Shown here piece by piece: positions 11,261 through 22,900 of a DNA stretch of 32,976 nucleotides. The stretch is from assembly GCA_003667245.1 (NCBI GenBank), contig RCNN01000226.1, positions 1 through 32,976 of the forward strand. Direction: 5' to 3'. The notes under the pieces are model-generated. The model was not told the origin of the DNA. It worked only from the letters and a program-made list of their open reading frames with translations, and did not search any database. The position numbers and the translations under genes were made by a program. The first letter of the stretch is position 1. Each line of letters begins with the position of its first letter. Origin of the DNA: Heterostelium multicystogenum (Eukaryota; Evosea; Eumycetozoa; Acytosteliales; Acytosteliaceae).

Positions 11261-12814
11261 TTAAACAACTAAATCTACAGTGTCGGTTTCCAAGATGCCT
11301 AATGACATTTGGGTCTTTTCTGTCCAGTCTAGGATTTTACCCTTCATTGTGGCGATTTGGTTGAGATCCAAAATTCTTGGGGTCACCCAGGTGATCATGA
11401 TGTTTTGATCGATTTTGATCGATGTTACCCTTGATCAAATTCAAAGACAATGCCTTCATCAAAAGATATTCTATATCACCAAGTGGGAGCTTGGTTGTGT
11501 GTGCAATGGTTTGGAATGAAAGAATACGCTTTTCAGCAGGTGTTCTAAATGCAAGGTCCAACAATGAAAGAATTGCTATTTTTTGTAATGATTGTTGTTG
11601 GTTATTATTTAAATCGGCCTACAATATGATAGATGAATAATACAGTTAATCATCAAGTCCTGTAGGAATTATAGGGTTGATACGTACGACTTTAGAAATA
11701 GAATCACGATATTTAGTTAATAATTGTTCATATTGTGCAATATCTCCAACGTTGAAGGCCTTTAGCAATTGGATAAGCCAAGTGGCCTCTGTATTCTCCA
11801 ATGACTTAAGAATTGGGTGGGTAATCTGTTAAATAGAAATAAAATGATTAATACTACTGGGTTTACTCCTGGAGCATAATAAGCTAGACTTGATTTGAAC
11901 GATACATACCAAATCACCGAAACTATATACATTCTCACCAATGATTGCGGCAATACCCAACTCAAATGCGAGAGTTTGTTGATCTGTGAGTGAAAGTGTT
12001 TCCAATTTGGTGTATGACAAATAAAGCAAAGCGTTCTGATAAAATTCACCATGCGATTTCTTTAACTGCATAAATGAAGATGAATCGTAAGTATTTTAAT
12101 CGATTGTGATTGATTGGTGGTTGGTGTTGGAGTGATTACCTTGCAATAAGTAGTGCAAACTTGATAGAAAGTAGCATATACGATTGGTTCCAAACCAGTG
12201 ATACCCTTGAGTTCTTCTCTTGCAGTTTCAATAGTTTGCTTTGCCTCTGTAATTTGTTGAGCATCGAGATATCTTGATGCAATGAAATGACAATGAGAGG
12301 ATGTAACCTGATTTATCCTTCTTTACTTTTTCCGAAATCTGTTGAATGAATTTCTTAGATCCCTCATTATCTTTAGAATATTATCATTTATCATATGATT
12401 GTGTCAGTTAATACAGCTGTCTATGCAACCTCCATCAAGTAAAGGCTGTTCTTCCGTAGTTGTATACATACCTAATTGTGAGCTAATTACAATACAAATG
12501 GATACCAAGCTCAATGGTTTGAGCTTTGATTCGAAATCCTTAATAAACAACTCATAGAGATTAATCAATTCTTTCTTTTGTAATAGTTGTGGATTCTCAA
12601 TGAATTCTTCGATTTGAGTTGTCAATTGATGCCACAATCTAAATTAACATATTATTATATGTTGTTCATTAATATCTTCAAATAATCTAGTAATTAAAAG
12701 CAAATTCTTGATAACATACTTCTTATCATAATATTCTCTAAGTCTTTGTATTTGATCATTCAACTCTGGGAAAGAGTTTCTCAAGTGTTCCAAATATTCA
12801 AGTGGTTTAGTCAT
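11261..12814 (-). CDS. psmD13: 26S proteasome lid subunit Rpn9 / PSMD13
   Basis: Non-ATPase PCI-domain subunit of the 19S regulatory particle lid. Six exons: 12720-12814, 12472-12638, 12140-12370, 11910-12065, 11688-11825 and 11261-11618; introns are 69-101 nt. Family matches in order: LWHQLTTQIEEFIENP, LINLYELFI, YLDAQQITEAKQTIETA, LAFELGIAAIIGENVYSFGDL, THPILKSLE, and the PCI/winged-helix segment GDIEYLLMKALSLNLIKGNI followed by ITWVTPRILDLNQI. Corrected length is 380 residues versus 376 in human PSMD13. Two +1 homopolymer errors are inferred: GG at 12307-12308 and A4 at 11413-11416. The latter turns a natural IDQIDQNIMITW into a premature stop. Identity very sure. Confidence 0.93.
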
Positions 12815-13401
12815 CTTTTCTCTATCTTTCTAACTAACTATCTATCTAATCTATCTGTTCAACAAATAATAATAATAATAATAATAATCTATTCTATTGT
12901 AATATATAAAAGTAATTTATTTACAAAAAGTGAGTAATTAAAGGTTTTAAATAATAATATTAATAAAATTAATAATTAATAATAAAAAATTAAAAAAGTC
13001 TGTGTGTGTTAACTTCACTTTTGTATGTTCAAAAATCAATCAAATTAAATTGATCAGAATAAAAAATTTTGAAGTTCTTCTTCTTTTCTTGCAGTTACAC
13101 CCCAAATCAAATCCAATTTTAAGATGAGTCTAGTAAGCCACATTTGGTTCCAATTGTTCCACAAGTAATGCTCCCATGTTGATCTATGTTGAGAGAAAGT
13201 AAGGAAGTGAAGGAACTAATTAGATTGTCTGATTGACCAAGGTTAAGATGAGATGATCAGATTCACTTGTAGATATTTGTTAATTGTTGCTTAGTTGATG
13301 ATATACTAATGTTTGAGTTTGTTTGCTTGTCGATTGTTTTATTACTACTACTATGGGTATTATTTGTAATTTATTTAAATAATATTATAAAATATAAATA
13401 T
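12815..13401. other. Intergenic region between rpn9 and the Qb-SNARE gene
   Basis: Contains an (AAT)n tract at about 12868-12890 and A/T runs likely to include the rpn9 promoter. The only coding-like sequence is the orphan minus-strand exon at 13054-13190. The stretch 13190-13400 shows nothing I can support. Confidence 0.5.
13054..13190 (-). CDS. Orphan exon, Trp-rich C-terminal segment
   Basis: A minus-strand frame from a possible acceptor near 13190 to TGA 13054-13056 contains TWEHYLWNNWNQMWL and LILKLDLIWGVTARKEEEL, ending FLF. Composition and the clean stop suggest a terminal exon, but no in-frame ATG or upstream exon is visible before the SNARE gene's stop at 13402. It could be a short gene with unseen 5' exons or a remnant. 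Family not recognised. Confidence 0.3.
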
Positions 13402-14279
13402 TTAGCTGGTTGTGGTTCCACCACCGGTTGTAACTCTGTCTCTAACGGATTCTGTAGATTTACTTGGTTTAACAATACTCCAAACAATTACAAAAATAAT
13501 AGCCAAAACGATTAGCAGCACTAAACCCATAATCAATTTATCTGTTGCCATCTTTCTGGCGAATGCTCTCATCTGTCTACCCGCCAATTTCAAATTACTA
13601 TCAACTTCATCAAAGTGTTTATCGATACGCTTCATTTGCTCTGATTGAATGGCCATTTCTTCGAGTGTGGCTTGACCAACCTAATTTAAGATAAACGCAG
13701 TAGGTTAGAAACGATCTATTAAGTCGATGGTGAAATCGTTTCAACTTACATTCACTATTTGTACAGCCTCTTGCTCCATTCTTCTAACAGCGGCTATATC
13801 TTGTTTCTGTATATTCTTTGCTTGTATCATAGTCTGATTGTAGTCGTCCTGTGGGGTGGATGTCTCTGCGCCACCCGATGGAGTGTTGCCACCTTCATTC
13901 TGTTTCTCAGCCCATCGCAAATCATTCTCGATCGTCTTTATAATCTCTTCGAACTGTGAAGCTTTGGTGGCGTATTCAGCTTGGTCTTTCTTCTCAAAGC
14001 TCTCTGAACTCTCTTCTATAACTTTTTAAAACTAAACGAGAAATCAACAAGTATTAATCACTGCTCTCTCACGATCTATATCAAATGTTCGCTGGATGCA
14101 CTCTCTGATTCATACCATCTTTAGCTCTTTTCAATCTGCCATCCAACAACTCTGCTTTTCCTCTAATATCGGTCTGTTGCTTCTTGCCAGCGAGTCTCTG
14201 TATCTCCTTGGTTCCTCTTTCTATCTCCTCGACAAGACTTCTAAAACTCCTGTTCAAATTCAGCTAATGTATCGGACAT
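13402..14279 (-). CDS. Qb-SNARE, NPSN-like, C-terminal membrane anchor
   Basis: Membrane-fusion SNARE. Exons 14116-14279, 13750-14015 and 13402-13680 encode about 235 residues. The N-terminus begins MSDTLAEFEQEF and forms a charged helical region (EEIERGTKEIQRLAGKKQQ, SQFEEIIKTIENDLRWAEK). The SNARE motif spans EQEAVQIVN to HFDEVDSNLKLAGRQMRAF, followed by MATDKLIMGLVLLIVLAIIF, a single transmembrane helix preceded by the ATDK motif typical of novel plant SNAREs. About 23 polar residues rich in Thr and Gly follow the anchor. One T too many in the TTTT at 14243-14246 (exon 1) breaks the frame after residue 12; removing it restores all splice phases. SNARE identity sure, NPSN subfamily likely. 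Confidence 0.82.
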
Positions 14280-14667
14280 TTATGCGATATATATATTTTC
14301 TATTCTTTTATATTTATATAATAATAATTTGCTTTGTTTTAATTCTAAATATATCTATTTATTATTTATAATAATATATTACTAATGATACAACTAATTG
14401 ACGATAATTACAAATTGCAAATTTTGATCAAAACAGAGAGAAAATGTGTGTAATTATGTTTCAAAAAAGAAGTGGATTGTGTGTGGTGTCCAAAGGGTAT
14501 GTTGTAATACTATTATTATTATTACTATTATTGTTATGTTTTTATTAGTTTATTATTTTGTTTTATGAATAGATGTTTGTTATGTTATGTATTGATACAA
14601 ATATTAATATTAATATTATAGTGATTGGTGATGAAATATAGTGTTTATGATTGGTGACTACGATGGT

Positions 14668-14716
14668 GATGAGATGAGATGAGATAAGACGAGATGAGAT
14701 GAGATGATATGAGATA
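14668..14716 (+). repeat. GATGA/GATAA pentanucleotide array
   Basis: About nine imperfect GATGA units (with GATAA, GACGA and GATAT variants) in intergenic DNA. Same unit length as the vps52 intron repeat but a different sequence. Confidence 0.75.
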
Positions 14717-14872
14717 AATAGTGTATAGAAAAGAAAAGAAAATAAATATATAGAAATAAAGAAATATAGAAATATAGATATATAGATTTAGTAATAAACA
14801 ATTAATTGATTAATATCTTGTAAAAAATAAAAATTTGTTATTAAATAATAATAATGTGGAGTACCAGGTGGA

Positions 14873-15211
14873 ACGTTAAACCAAAACTTTGTGCTTTCAA
14901 AAAACAATTTGATAAAAGTTTTGGATCAAAATCATAGCGACGTTATCAAATATTTATTTTGTTATTTTTTTTTTTTCGATTTCAATCAAACAACATTTTT
15001 TTCAAAGAATATTTTTAAAGTAATTGGCAGTGTCTATGTAGTTGAGGCACCAATTATTTGGAGCAAAACTTGGAGAGACGTCTTTACGAATTTATCATCT
15101 ATCTATATAACCACATGTAAATTAATAATTTAGTATAAAGACGTCCCTCCGGAATCGACAACGTTGTTCAAAGTGAAAAAGAAAGAATACCTTGAATTCA
15201 AAGTATCTTAA
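14873..15211 (+). pseudogene. Degenerate CRAL-TRIO (Sec14-like) fragment
   Basis: Two coding-like pieces lie in order. The first (about 14873-15133) has GGTLNQNFVLSKNNLIKVLD, an AT-rich interruption, then IGSVYVVEAPIIWSKTWRDV. This last segment resembles the CRAL-TRIO core strand and turn that reads roughly YIVNAPxxFSxxW in Sec14-family lipid carriers. The second (about 15135-15211) reads KDVPPESTTLFKVKKKEYLE then FKVS and a stop, compatible with the start of a GOLD-like beta domain. The intervening lid-to-C-terminal part of CRAL-TRIO is missing and there is no good start codon. I read this as a gene remnant; a multi-exon gene with unseen exons is the alternative. Confidence 0.35.
15072..15150. 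repeat. Imperfect 15-bp inverted repeat
   Basis: GGAGAGACGTCTTTA at 15072-15086 pairs with TAAAGACGTCCCTCC at 15136-15150 in 14 of 15 positions, leaving a 49-nt AT-rich loop. It overlaps the end of the first CRAL-TRIO-like piece and the start of the second. Confidence 0.7.
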
Positions 15212-15565
15212 ACTCATTCATACATATAATATTATATTATTAGTAGTAATAGATAAAGTTATAATGATTAGTTATGATTTGAAATATATATAATATGATC
15301 TTAAAGTCAGGTTGAATCATGATACTTTTATTGTGGAGATTCTCACAATTAATCGATTTGAATTAAAATTTGAAATTTGAGTTTTTTTTTATTAAACCAA
15401 CTTTGTCTTCATTGCAAATTAATAGTCTTACTTTACTCTTTATTGTTAAATACCTTCTTTATCTTTTGTATTTTGTTTATTTTATTATAATAGATTATTA
15501 GCATTCGATTTGCTTGTTAGTATTATAGTTATTTGTAAATTATCTTTGGAACTAAACTAAACAAA

Positions 15566-16371
15566 ATGTCTTCTTCAGATTTAGATGAGTTTTATTCATC
15601 GTTGTATGGATCTACTGAGGAGTCTAATCAACAAGAAACAGCAACTACTACAACCACAAGCAACAATGATGTAAAGACAAATAATGAACAGCAGCAGCAA
15701 GGCACAAAAAGAAAGTTAGATGATGAGGAAAATGGTGATAATACAAATAGTACGGCTACAACAACTACAACATCAACGACTACTACAACCACTAAAGCTA
15801 AAATGATACCTCCAAGTTTAATGAGAAAGAAAGCAGCAGCTTCAAAATCAACTATATCATCACCAGCTACAAACTCTGCGGCAGTCATTTCTTCAAAGGC
15901 TGTCACCTACTCCGCCAGTACAATTTCAAAGTTACAAGAGTCGAATGAGGTCAAGCTTCCCAGTTATAATTCACATATCACCAAAGAGAAACCATTAGTA
16001 ACAATGGAGGAGCCAAAGAAATTGAAATTTACAATGAAAGCTGCTGGAAACACTTGGAAGACCCTACTCTCTCTGAATGGGACCCAAGCGACTTTCGTCT
16101 GTTTGTAGGTGATCTCGGTAATGACGTATCGGATGATCTCTTGAAACAGGCTTTCCAGCGATACCCATCGTTCCTAAAAGCCAAAGTACTGAGGGACAAG
16201 CGTACCCTCAAATCGAAGGGATATGGTTTCGTTTCGTTTTCTGACTCCAAAGACTATGTAAAGGCACTACGAGAGATGAATGGAAAGTATGTTGGAAACA
16301 GACCAATCAAATTGAAAAAGTCATCATGGAAAGATCGTACAGCAAGTGTCACGGAAATAGGCAAGAAATAA
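15566..16371 (+). CDS. rbm42: RNA-binding protein RBM42, single RRM
   Basis: RNA-recognition-motif protein of the RBM42 family, associated with spliceosomal RNA processing in animals. ATG 15566 has an A-rich context (ACAAA). Residues 1-125 are low complexity (Gln, Asn, long Thr runs). The conserved C-terminus begins W-E/K-DPTLSEWDPSDFRLFVG and contains RNP2 LFVGDL, FQRYPSFLKAKVLRDKRT, RNP1 KGYGFVSF, ALREMNGKYVGNRPIKLKKS and WKDR, matching RBM42 almost block for block. One G is missing at 16056-16057: adding it restores WEDP, as in human, and joins the two halves into 268 residues. No intron is seen. The stop is at 16369-16371, 105 nt from the convergent gene's stop. Confidence 0.93.
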
Positions 16372-16476
16372 CATCAACTTATTAAATACTACATATATTT
16401 ATAATTTAGATTAATTGAACTATACTCTAGAGTTTAGTTTGTTTTTTATTGGACTGTTTATTATTACATGATTGGT

Positions 16477-19400
16477 TTAGTATTGTTGATTTCTCAATAG
16501 GTATGATTCAATCTTGAATAGTAATGATCGAATCTTATTCTTTTCAAGATTGGATGTGCCATCAAAACTTGTAGATCAATGAAAGATCACTGATTGGAAT
16601 TGGCAGCTCTTTGATGGTGTAGTTTTTGCTTGAGTGAGTTCTTTGATGTTAGCGTATCCCAGTGCACCGATGTTGTTGTTATCAATAAAGAGAGTACGAA
16701 TCGAACGGTTCTGGTAGATTGCCTTTGAGAGTGCAATTGCACCAGAGTTATCTATCATGTGTTGTGAAATGTCGAGTTTTTTGAGTGATTGGACTGATCC
16801 CAATGAGAGGAGCAGTGGGATGATGCAGCCCTGGAGTTGTTGGTCTCTGTCGGGACCACCACGCATCTTGAGCACCTCGATAGTGTGACTCGATTGGAGG
16901 AAGTTGGAAAGTGCCAGTACAGCCTTGGATCTCTGTGCACCTTGGCTTCCACTGAAGCTGCCATCCAACACCAGTTTAGTGATGCTTTGATTTCCATAGA
17001 GAGCACGACCTAGCTCCTTGATACCACCATCTCCAATCTTCTTGTTGTTGGTCAAGTCAAGGACACGAATTGAGTGGATTGCGGAGCAGCTGATGAGATC
17101 TGTGATAACAACACGAGTAAGCTGATTCTCTCCAATGTTGAACTGGAGCAACTTTCGCTTGTCGATGAACTTATTGATCAACTCTTTGATACAGTCCGAT
17201 GGAATCATAGTCCTGACCAACAATACCGATTGCAGGTTTGTAAGATTGTTAAACAAAAGGCTCAGTGCTTGAGCATCATCTCTTGTCTTGAGCAAATTCA
17301 TAGAGAGGTTGAGTGTCTCAAGCTTCGACTTTCCAAAGTCAACCACAAGTGTCTTTGGTTTGAGATCAGTGTCCGAGAGATTCAAATGCTTAACATTGGA
17401 TCCTTCGTTTGATAGCCATTTGGCAATATCGAAGCAGTTGTCTTTGAGATTCTTGTTTCCGGAGAAGTCGAGGCTCTCCAATGATTGGAAGTTTCCTCTT
17501 CTCAAAGCATCGAATATCAACTTGATGGCATTAGCCGACACTCCAATCGAAGAAATATTCAAATCGCGAATTGCACCTGTTTGACCGTACTGTAGATATG
17601 CGACAAATGAATTTACACTCTTCTCATCAAACAAGTTCTTTGATATATCCAACTTGGTCAGGTTCAAAAGTCTTTTGATTCTGAATTACATCGAATATTT
17701 GCATCATTCTGTTGATATATTGATGAAGTTAGTTGTTGCTAGTATTGAATTTCTTTTGGCTTCAACGTACGTTTCTTTGGGTAATGATAGGTTCGAAAGA
17801 ACGATCGAGTTGATTGTGGTGTTGGACGATAGCATGGTTGTGAGCTCGACAATCAACTCCTTCAGAGTGATAGGGTAGTTTTTGATGACTAACTCCTCGA
17901 AATACCAATCATAACGCAGAGCATGGATAAGTGGGATGAGGTCTTGGTTACTCAGCTGCTCACGTGTATGCTTGGTGAAGAGCTTGAAGTTGAATATCTT
18001 TTGCTTGGGGTCGCGACCAAATGCGTTCTCAATGAACCAGCAAACGTTTGGCTTGACAGGTGACTGATAGAATGAACAAAGTGACTTGTATGCTGCAACC
18101 ATGATGGATGAAGGAGTGTGATCCGCTGGTGCAATTGCTTCCAATCTCGATTGGGGAGTGATCTTTAGCTTCATCTTCATTGAGAAAGGCCAGTTGTTGA
18201 AGCTGTACTCGTAGATACGACGTATGCATGTGATAATGTGGTCGCAGTCTTCCGAAGTCGATGAAATCTGGTGGCGTTTGAATACCAAATCAAGCTGCTG
18301 AGCACTGGAGCTGTTGATCTCGACCAAATCAAGCAGATGGCCATCTCTACCAAGCTTTCCATTGGTATGCTTGAATGTGATAATTCTGTTTGTTCCAACA
18401 ACCAAAACTCTCTTGACTGGACCTCTCTTGCCATTCTTTAGAATATAGCCAATGTATGATATGTCCTCATTCTTTTGATTCATATAGTTTCTTGATCGAT
18501 TCTTTTGTAGCATGTTAGTCAGATGATCATTTGGCCGCTTGTTGTCTGCCACTACTTACTTAACTCATTTGGTAAGATTGCTTGATAAGATATTCTGCTG
18601 TTGTAATCACCAAGCTTGTTGATGAGGCTATCGAATTCCAATCCAAACTCTGCATTCTTAAACATCGATTGAATCTCCTGTTTGTTTTGCCAGAGGAGTC
18701 TATGTATTAGATGGAGTTGAGACATTGTTGCTTCATTTGAGAATTCTGCAGAATGTTAAAAGATGGTTAGTTGCTGCTGCATTCTGCGGACTGCTGTCTG
18801 ACAAGAGTCATAAGACTTACGATAGCTTTGAGTTGAGAATCTTGAACCAAGCACGGTTTTGAAGTAATTGGATTCACGGAAGATCTGCTTGATGGTTTGT
18901 TTGGTTTGTTCAATGTCTTTGTCTTCTCCGTACTTGAAAGGTGTGCCGGTAAGTGTATGCGAAATCATTTTGGCAATGATGGTCAAGTTGCTAGAAGAAC
19001 GTGCTGAGATGTTCAGCTGTGGTGGAACCAGGTTATAGGACTCTGGTGATTGGAGTGCCTGAACCAAAAATCGATTGATCAAGAACGATGAGATTCCTTG
19101 ATCTTCCTCATGTGGCCACATCTCATGGTAGAACATTGCCACAACTTTAATGGGCACTGGAAGTTTGTCAATGGACTCAGAAGATGTGAAGCGAGTGGCA
19201 ATTTCGCTGCAGTATTTGAGCAACTGCTGGGATGAGAGAGCGTCAATTCCAGACTGAAGAGACAAGCCTTTGTCCTGGATAATCTGAATGACCAGGGGAC
19301 GAAGAACATCCTTCATATATTGCTGTCCCATCTTCTCGAGGAATAGTGAGATAAGCTGTGAGGACAGCGAGTAGATACGACGTCCTCCTCCGACACTGCT

Positions 19401-19926
19401 CAAAGTTGGACTCTGGTTGCCGCCAATCGCCTGCTTGTAGTCGCAATGAATGAAGTAACGCACCAATCTCAACGAACTATTGCATCCAATTGAAATAGTC
19501 ATCAAGACCTTTGACAACAGCATATACTCATCTTGCTCAATGTAGTTATAGAGCTGTTTAAATATACTGATATAACATGATATGAGATGATATCGAATAT
19601 ATTAGTACTTTCAGTATTGAGTGTCATTTCTTGCGAGTGAACTCCATTCATAGTTTAATGATACATACTCGATCTGATTTAAAGTAATGAGCTTGAAGAG
19701 TTGATCGATGATAGATGACTCCTTGATGGAGTACATCAAAGTCATTGACTTTTCTCTGTTTCTAATAGCTTGCTCTTCATCTGTAATAATTGAGCCTTGT
19801 GGTAGAATGTCAACGGCCAAAGGTTTGTAAATAACAACAGTGTTTTGTCGTTCCTTTAACCGAGTTCTCTGCCGATATCATAGCATTGTATGCCTGTGAA
19901 GTTGTTGATAATTGGTCCATCATCAT
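16477..19926 (-). CDS. RasGAP fused to CARMIL-type PH-like and LRR domains
   Basis: Exon 1 is 19669-19926, exon 2 18821-19566, exon 3 16477-18745; introns are 102 and 75 nt. The corrected protein is about 1090 residues. N-terminal third: a RasGAP fold with a helix bundle (DIFKQLYNYIEQDEYMLLSK), RRIYSLSSQL where canonical GAPs have the arginine-finger segment, FLEKMGQQYMKDVLRPLV, FLINRFLVQALQSPE in place of FLRFxxPA, and SNLTIIAKMI. Next, a CARMIL-like PH region (SYIGYILKNGKR, VLVVGTNRIITF). Then CARMIL-type LRRs: YKSLC, IFNFKLF, LTKLDISKN, SLESLDFSGNKN, IRVLDLTNNKKIG, ending KELPIPISDL and LFKIESYLLRNQQY-stop. Corrections needed: 19860-19861 (G), 18556-18557 (A), about 17706, 17666-17669 (T4), 16623-16627 (A5), 16564-16567 (T4). 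An alternative is two genes split at 18552, but no ATG or spacer exists there. Likely a cytoplasmic Ras/actin signalling protein. Confidence 0.8.
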
Positions 19927-22900
19927 CTCCACTACACTACTAATAGAATGTATAATGAAAGTCTATGAACTAACTAAATCAATTTAACTTATTTGATTTT
20001 ATTTTTTAGTATAAGCTTTAGTTATTGATTAGATATAGATATATATAGATATAGATCTCCGAAATATCTAGCTAATATTAATGGTGTGTGGTTCGACCAT
20101 CAATCAGTCAAGTAATCAATCATCTAAACTAAAAAGTACATCCTGTTTTTCACATAAAAATTTATTACAAGTCAGAAATAATAAATTCTTTTTAGATTTA
20201 GAAGTGGTTAACAGAATGTTCTCCCATCCAATAATAAGATAAACCATTAAACTGAAGGTTTCTAATTATTTGTTTGACCTTTATTTACTTCCTTTACTTT
20301 ATACTTGATAATCAATCAACTATAGTATTATTGTTGTTTAAAGGTCTAGAAATCACTAGTCAAATGTTATCATATGTCAGAATACATGGATAACAAATGA
20401 AAATAAGATAAATAAATGATATATTTATAAATTCGTATAATATATTTTAACAATGGATAATAGCTAACAATAAATACTTGAAGATGATGTAATAATCATC
20501 CAATTCAATTTTTAGTAATCCATCTAATATCTAGTTGTAATTGTTTTAAGATGACTCTTTTCAGTATGTATCATTATTATATTGTTATATGACTTTGTAT
20601 ATAGTTTATGGATTTCGATCTAATTTCAATAGGATCGATTTCTTTAATGGGTGACTCATTCTCTGGTTCACTTGGTTTAGATTCTCATTGGTAGTCAGTC
20701 TTGGAGGTTCACCCAATGTGAGCCCAATCGAGTCTGAAACTTCTTTTGCTTGTCATAGAAGAAACACCACCATCATTTTTGGAGATGTAAATATTGGAGC
20801 CCAAAGATGTTGTGGTTGCAGTGGATGTTGCTAAAGGAAATACCATATAATCAAAGTCTTCTCTGAACCTTGCCACCTGAAGTTCAGTAAGACAAGAGGA
20901 ATTACTACTTGATCTTACGAAAAATACAATCTTTTTTAAAACACCAATAAAATGAAAAGCTTTTCAACCTAAAATATGATTCACAACTACTAGCTACACC
21001 CAATATCCACAGTAATAAAACATAACACTAATAATCTTTTGTCATCTTATCTTTGATAATCTTTTATCATTTATGGAAGTGGTTGTTCTTACTAGTGGAG
21101 ATAAACTTATTTAAGTGCCATTAATCAAAAAAAAAATTTTTTTAGGAAGAGTTATTTATTTGATGATTGATGAGTCTCAGAAAATCAAAAAATCAATAGG
21201 TAAACAATTGTTAAATTAGAGTCTGAAAATCAAACAACAGGGTGATAAAACCAGTGATCCACATAAAACCTGGTTATTTTTGGAATTTTTACAATTATTT
21301 TCTTGATTAAAAAAGTTTTGAGATTCTAAACTATTCGTTCAGGCATTAAAAATGAATTTAAATTAAAGCATACATCGACAACCCTCAATTGCATAAAACA
21401 ACAACATCAGCCACAACAACATTGTGAAAATTATCAGAATTGGCACACCTGCCTACAACTACACCTACTAACCTACCTACTTTAGTTAGTTATAACTAAC
21501 AAACCATCACAACTCAAATCATTCATTAAATTATTAATTCGATTCAATTACTATTACTACTACAACAACTTCTATAATTAAATCTCAAACTACAAATTCA
21601 AGAAACACAACCAAGATAACTTTATTTATCTTTGTTTTGCTTAGTTTTTTAATTAATTAACATCAACAATAGCCTGAAATAGATTGGAAGCTATATACAA
21701 CAACAATAATAATAATAAAATAATAATAATTAAAACAAGATCATCAACATATTTCAGAAAGTCTTATTATTCAATATCTTAAATTATCACAGCTTCCAAC
21801 GGTATATACACCAACTTTATAAATGTAGGTATACCTCGATGTCAATATACTTTTGTACTGTGACATGTGACACAAAATACAACATCAACAAACATAATAT
21901 TAATTCTCTTATTATCTTTTTCCTTATGTTTGATCTCATTCCACTTTTACACTTAATTATCAATAATCAAATCATCGATCATCATCATCATTAATAATAT
22001 TTATAGAAATAGATAAATTATATTATATATTGAACCACTTATCAACATAATATTCTATCTTTGATATAAAATCACTCGAAAATTAAATCCAATCAGCATC
22101 ATCGACAACAGAAACAACACCTTCCAATCAACACCACACCACCCACTACTTCCAGACAGAACAGAACATACCAACAAAACCAAACTAAACAAACAAATAA
22201 CAATAGAGTAAAGTGAAACCATTATAAAACAAATACATTTATACATTTATATACATATTTAAACCATCACTACCACCCACCACTCACACTCTCATAGAGA
22301 TATAAAAGGTATTATTAATCAATCAAATCGACCCACCATATTATAATATTCGCCATTCACTCTTCCACATTATAAAAATACATCCATTTAAACAACCATA
22401 ATCACGATATTATGATTATGATTGTAATGATTATTATTACTACAGGCCACACCTACATGCATGTGGACAACCTTGACATAAGACGAAAATAAAGAAACAA
22501 TTTGGAAATGTTATTATTAATATCACGCTCATTCATTATTGCTATTTTTATATTGAGTGAGTTGGGGTGTGTGCGTGAAAGGTGAAAGGTGGAAGTGTAG
22601 TGAGTCATTTGTATAAATAGAACTACTACTACTACTACATAGAACTACTTGCTGTTTTGCTTGCATGTTTGTTTGTTTTTGGTTAAAATGTAGTAGAAAG
22701 ATTTGACAGACAATTGTCATTACTTTTGGATGTTGATGAATATTTTCCCATTCAGCCGGTGAGAACAACAACAACAACAACAACGATAACAAACAAAATG
22801 AAACAATTATTAATTACCTATTCCCAAACACCGCGGACTGCGTTTTGTTTCAAAATATCAAATATATCTGAAGCAATTAAACAAATAGCAATTGTCAACC

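Larger units (their letters stand above)
14280..15565. other. Intergenic region between divergent SNARE and RBM42 genes
   Basis: Starts with the SNARE promoter side, rich in TTA/AAT repeats (14510-14540, 14600-14620). It includes a GATGA pentamer array, the degenerate CRAL-TRIO-like fragment with its inverted repeat, and ends with the RBM42 leader. Remaining parts are A/T runs without open frames. Confidence 0.5.

Noticed and set aside
18540..18556. Independent start of a PH-LRR gene at 18552
   Set aside because: The codon is GTG, immediately after the RasGAP frame's stop, with no spacer. A single missing A joins the frames, so one gene is more likely.
20085..20110. tRNA B-box-like GGTTCGACC
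   Set aside because: No acceptor stem, anticodon arm or A box could be placed around it.
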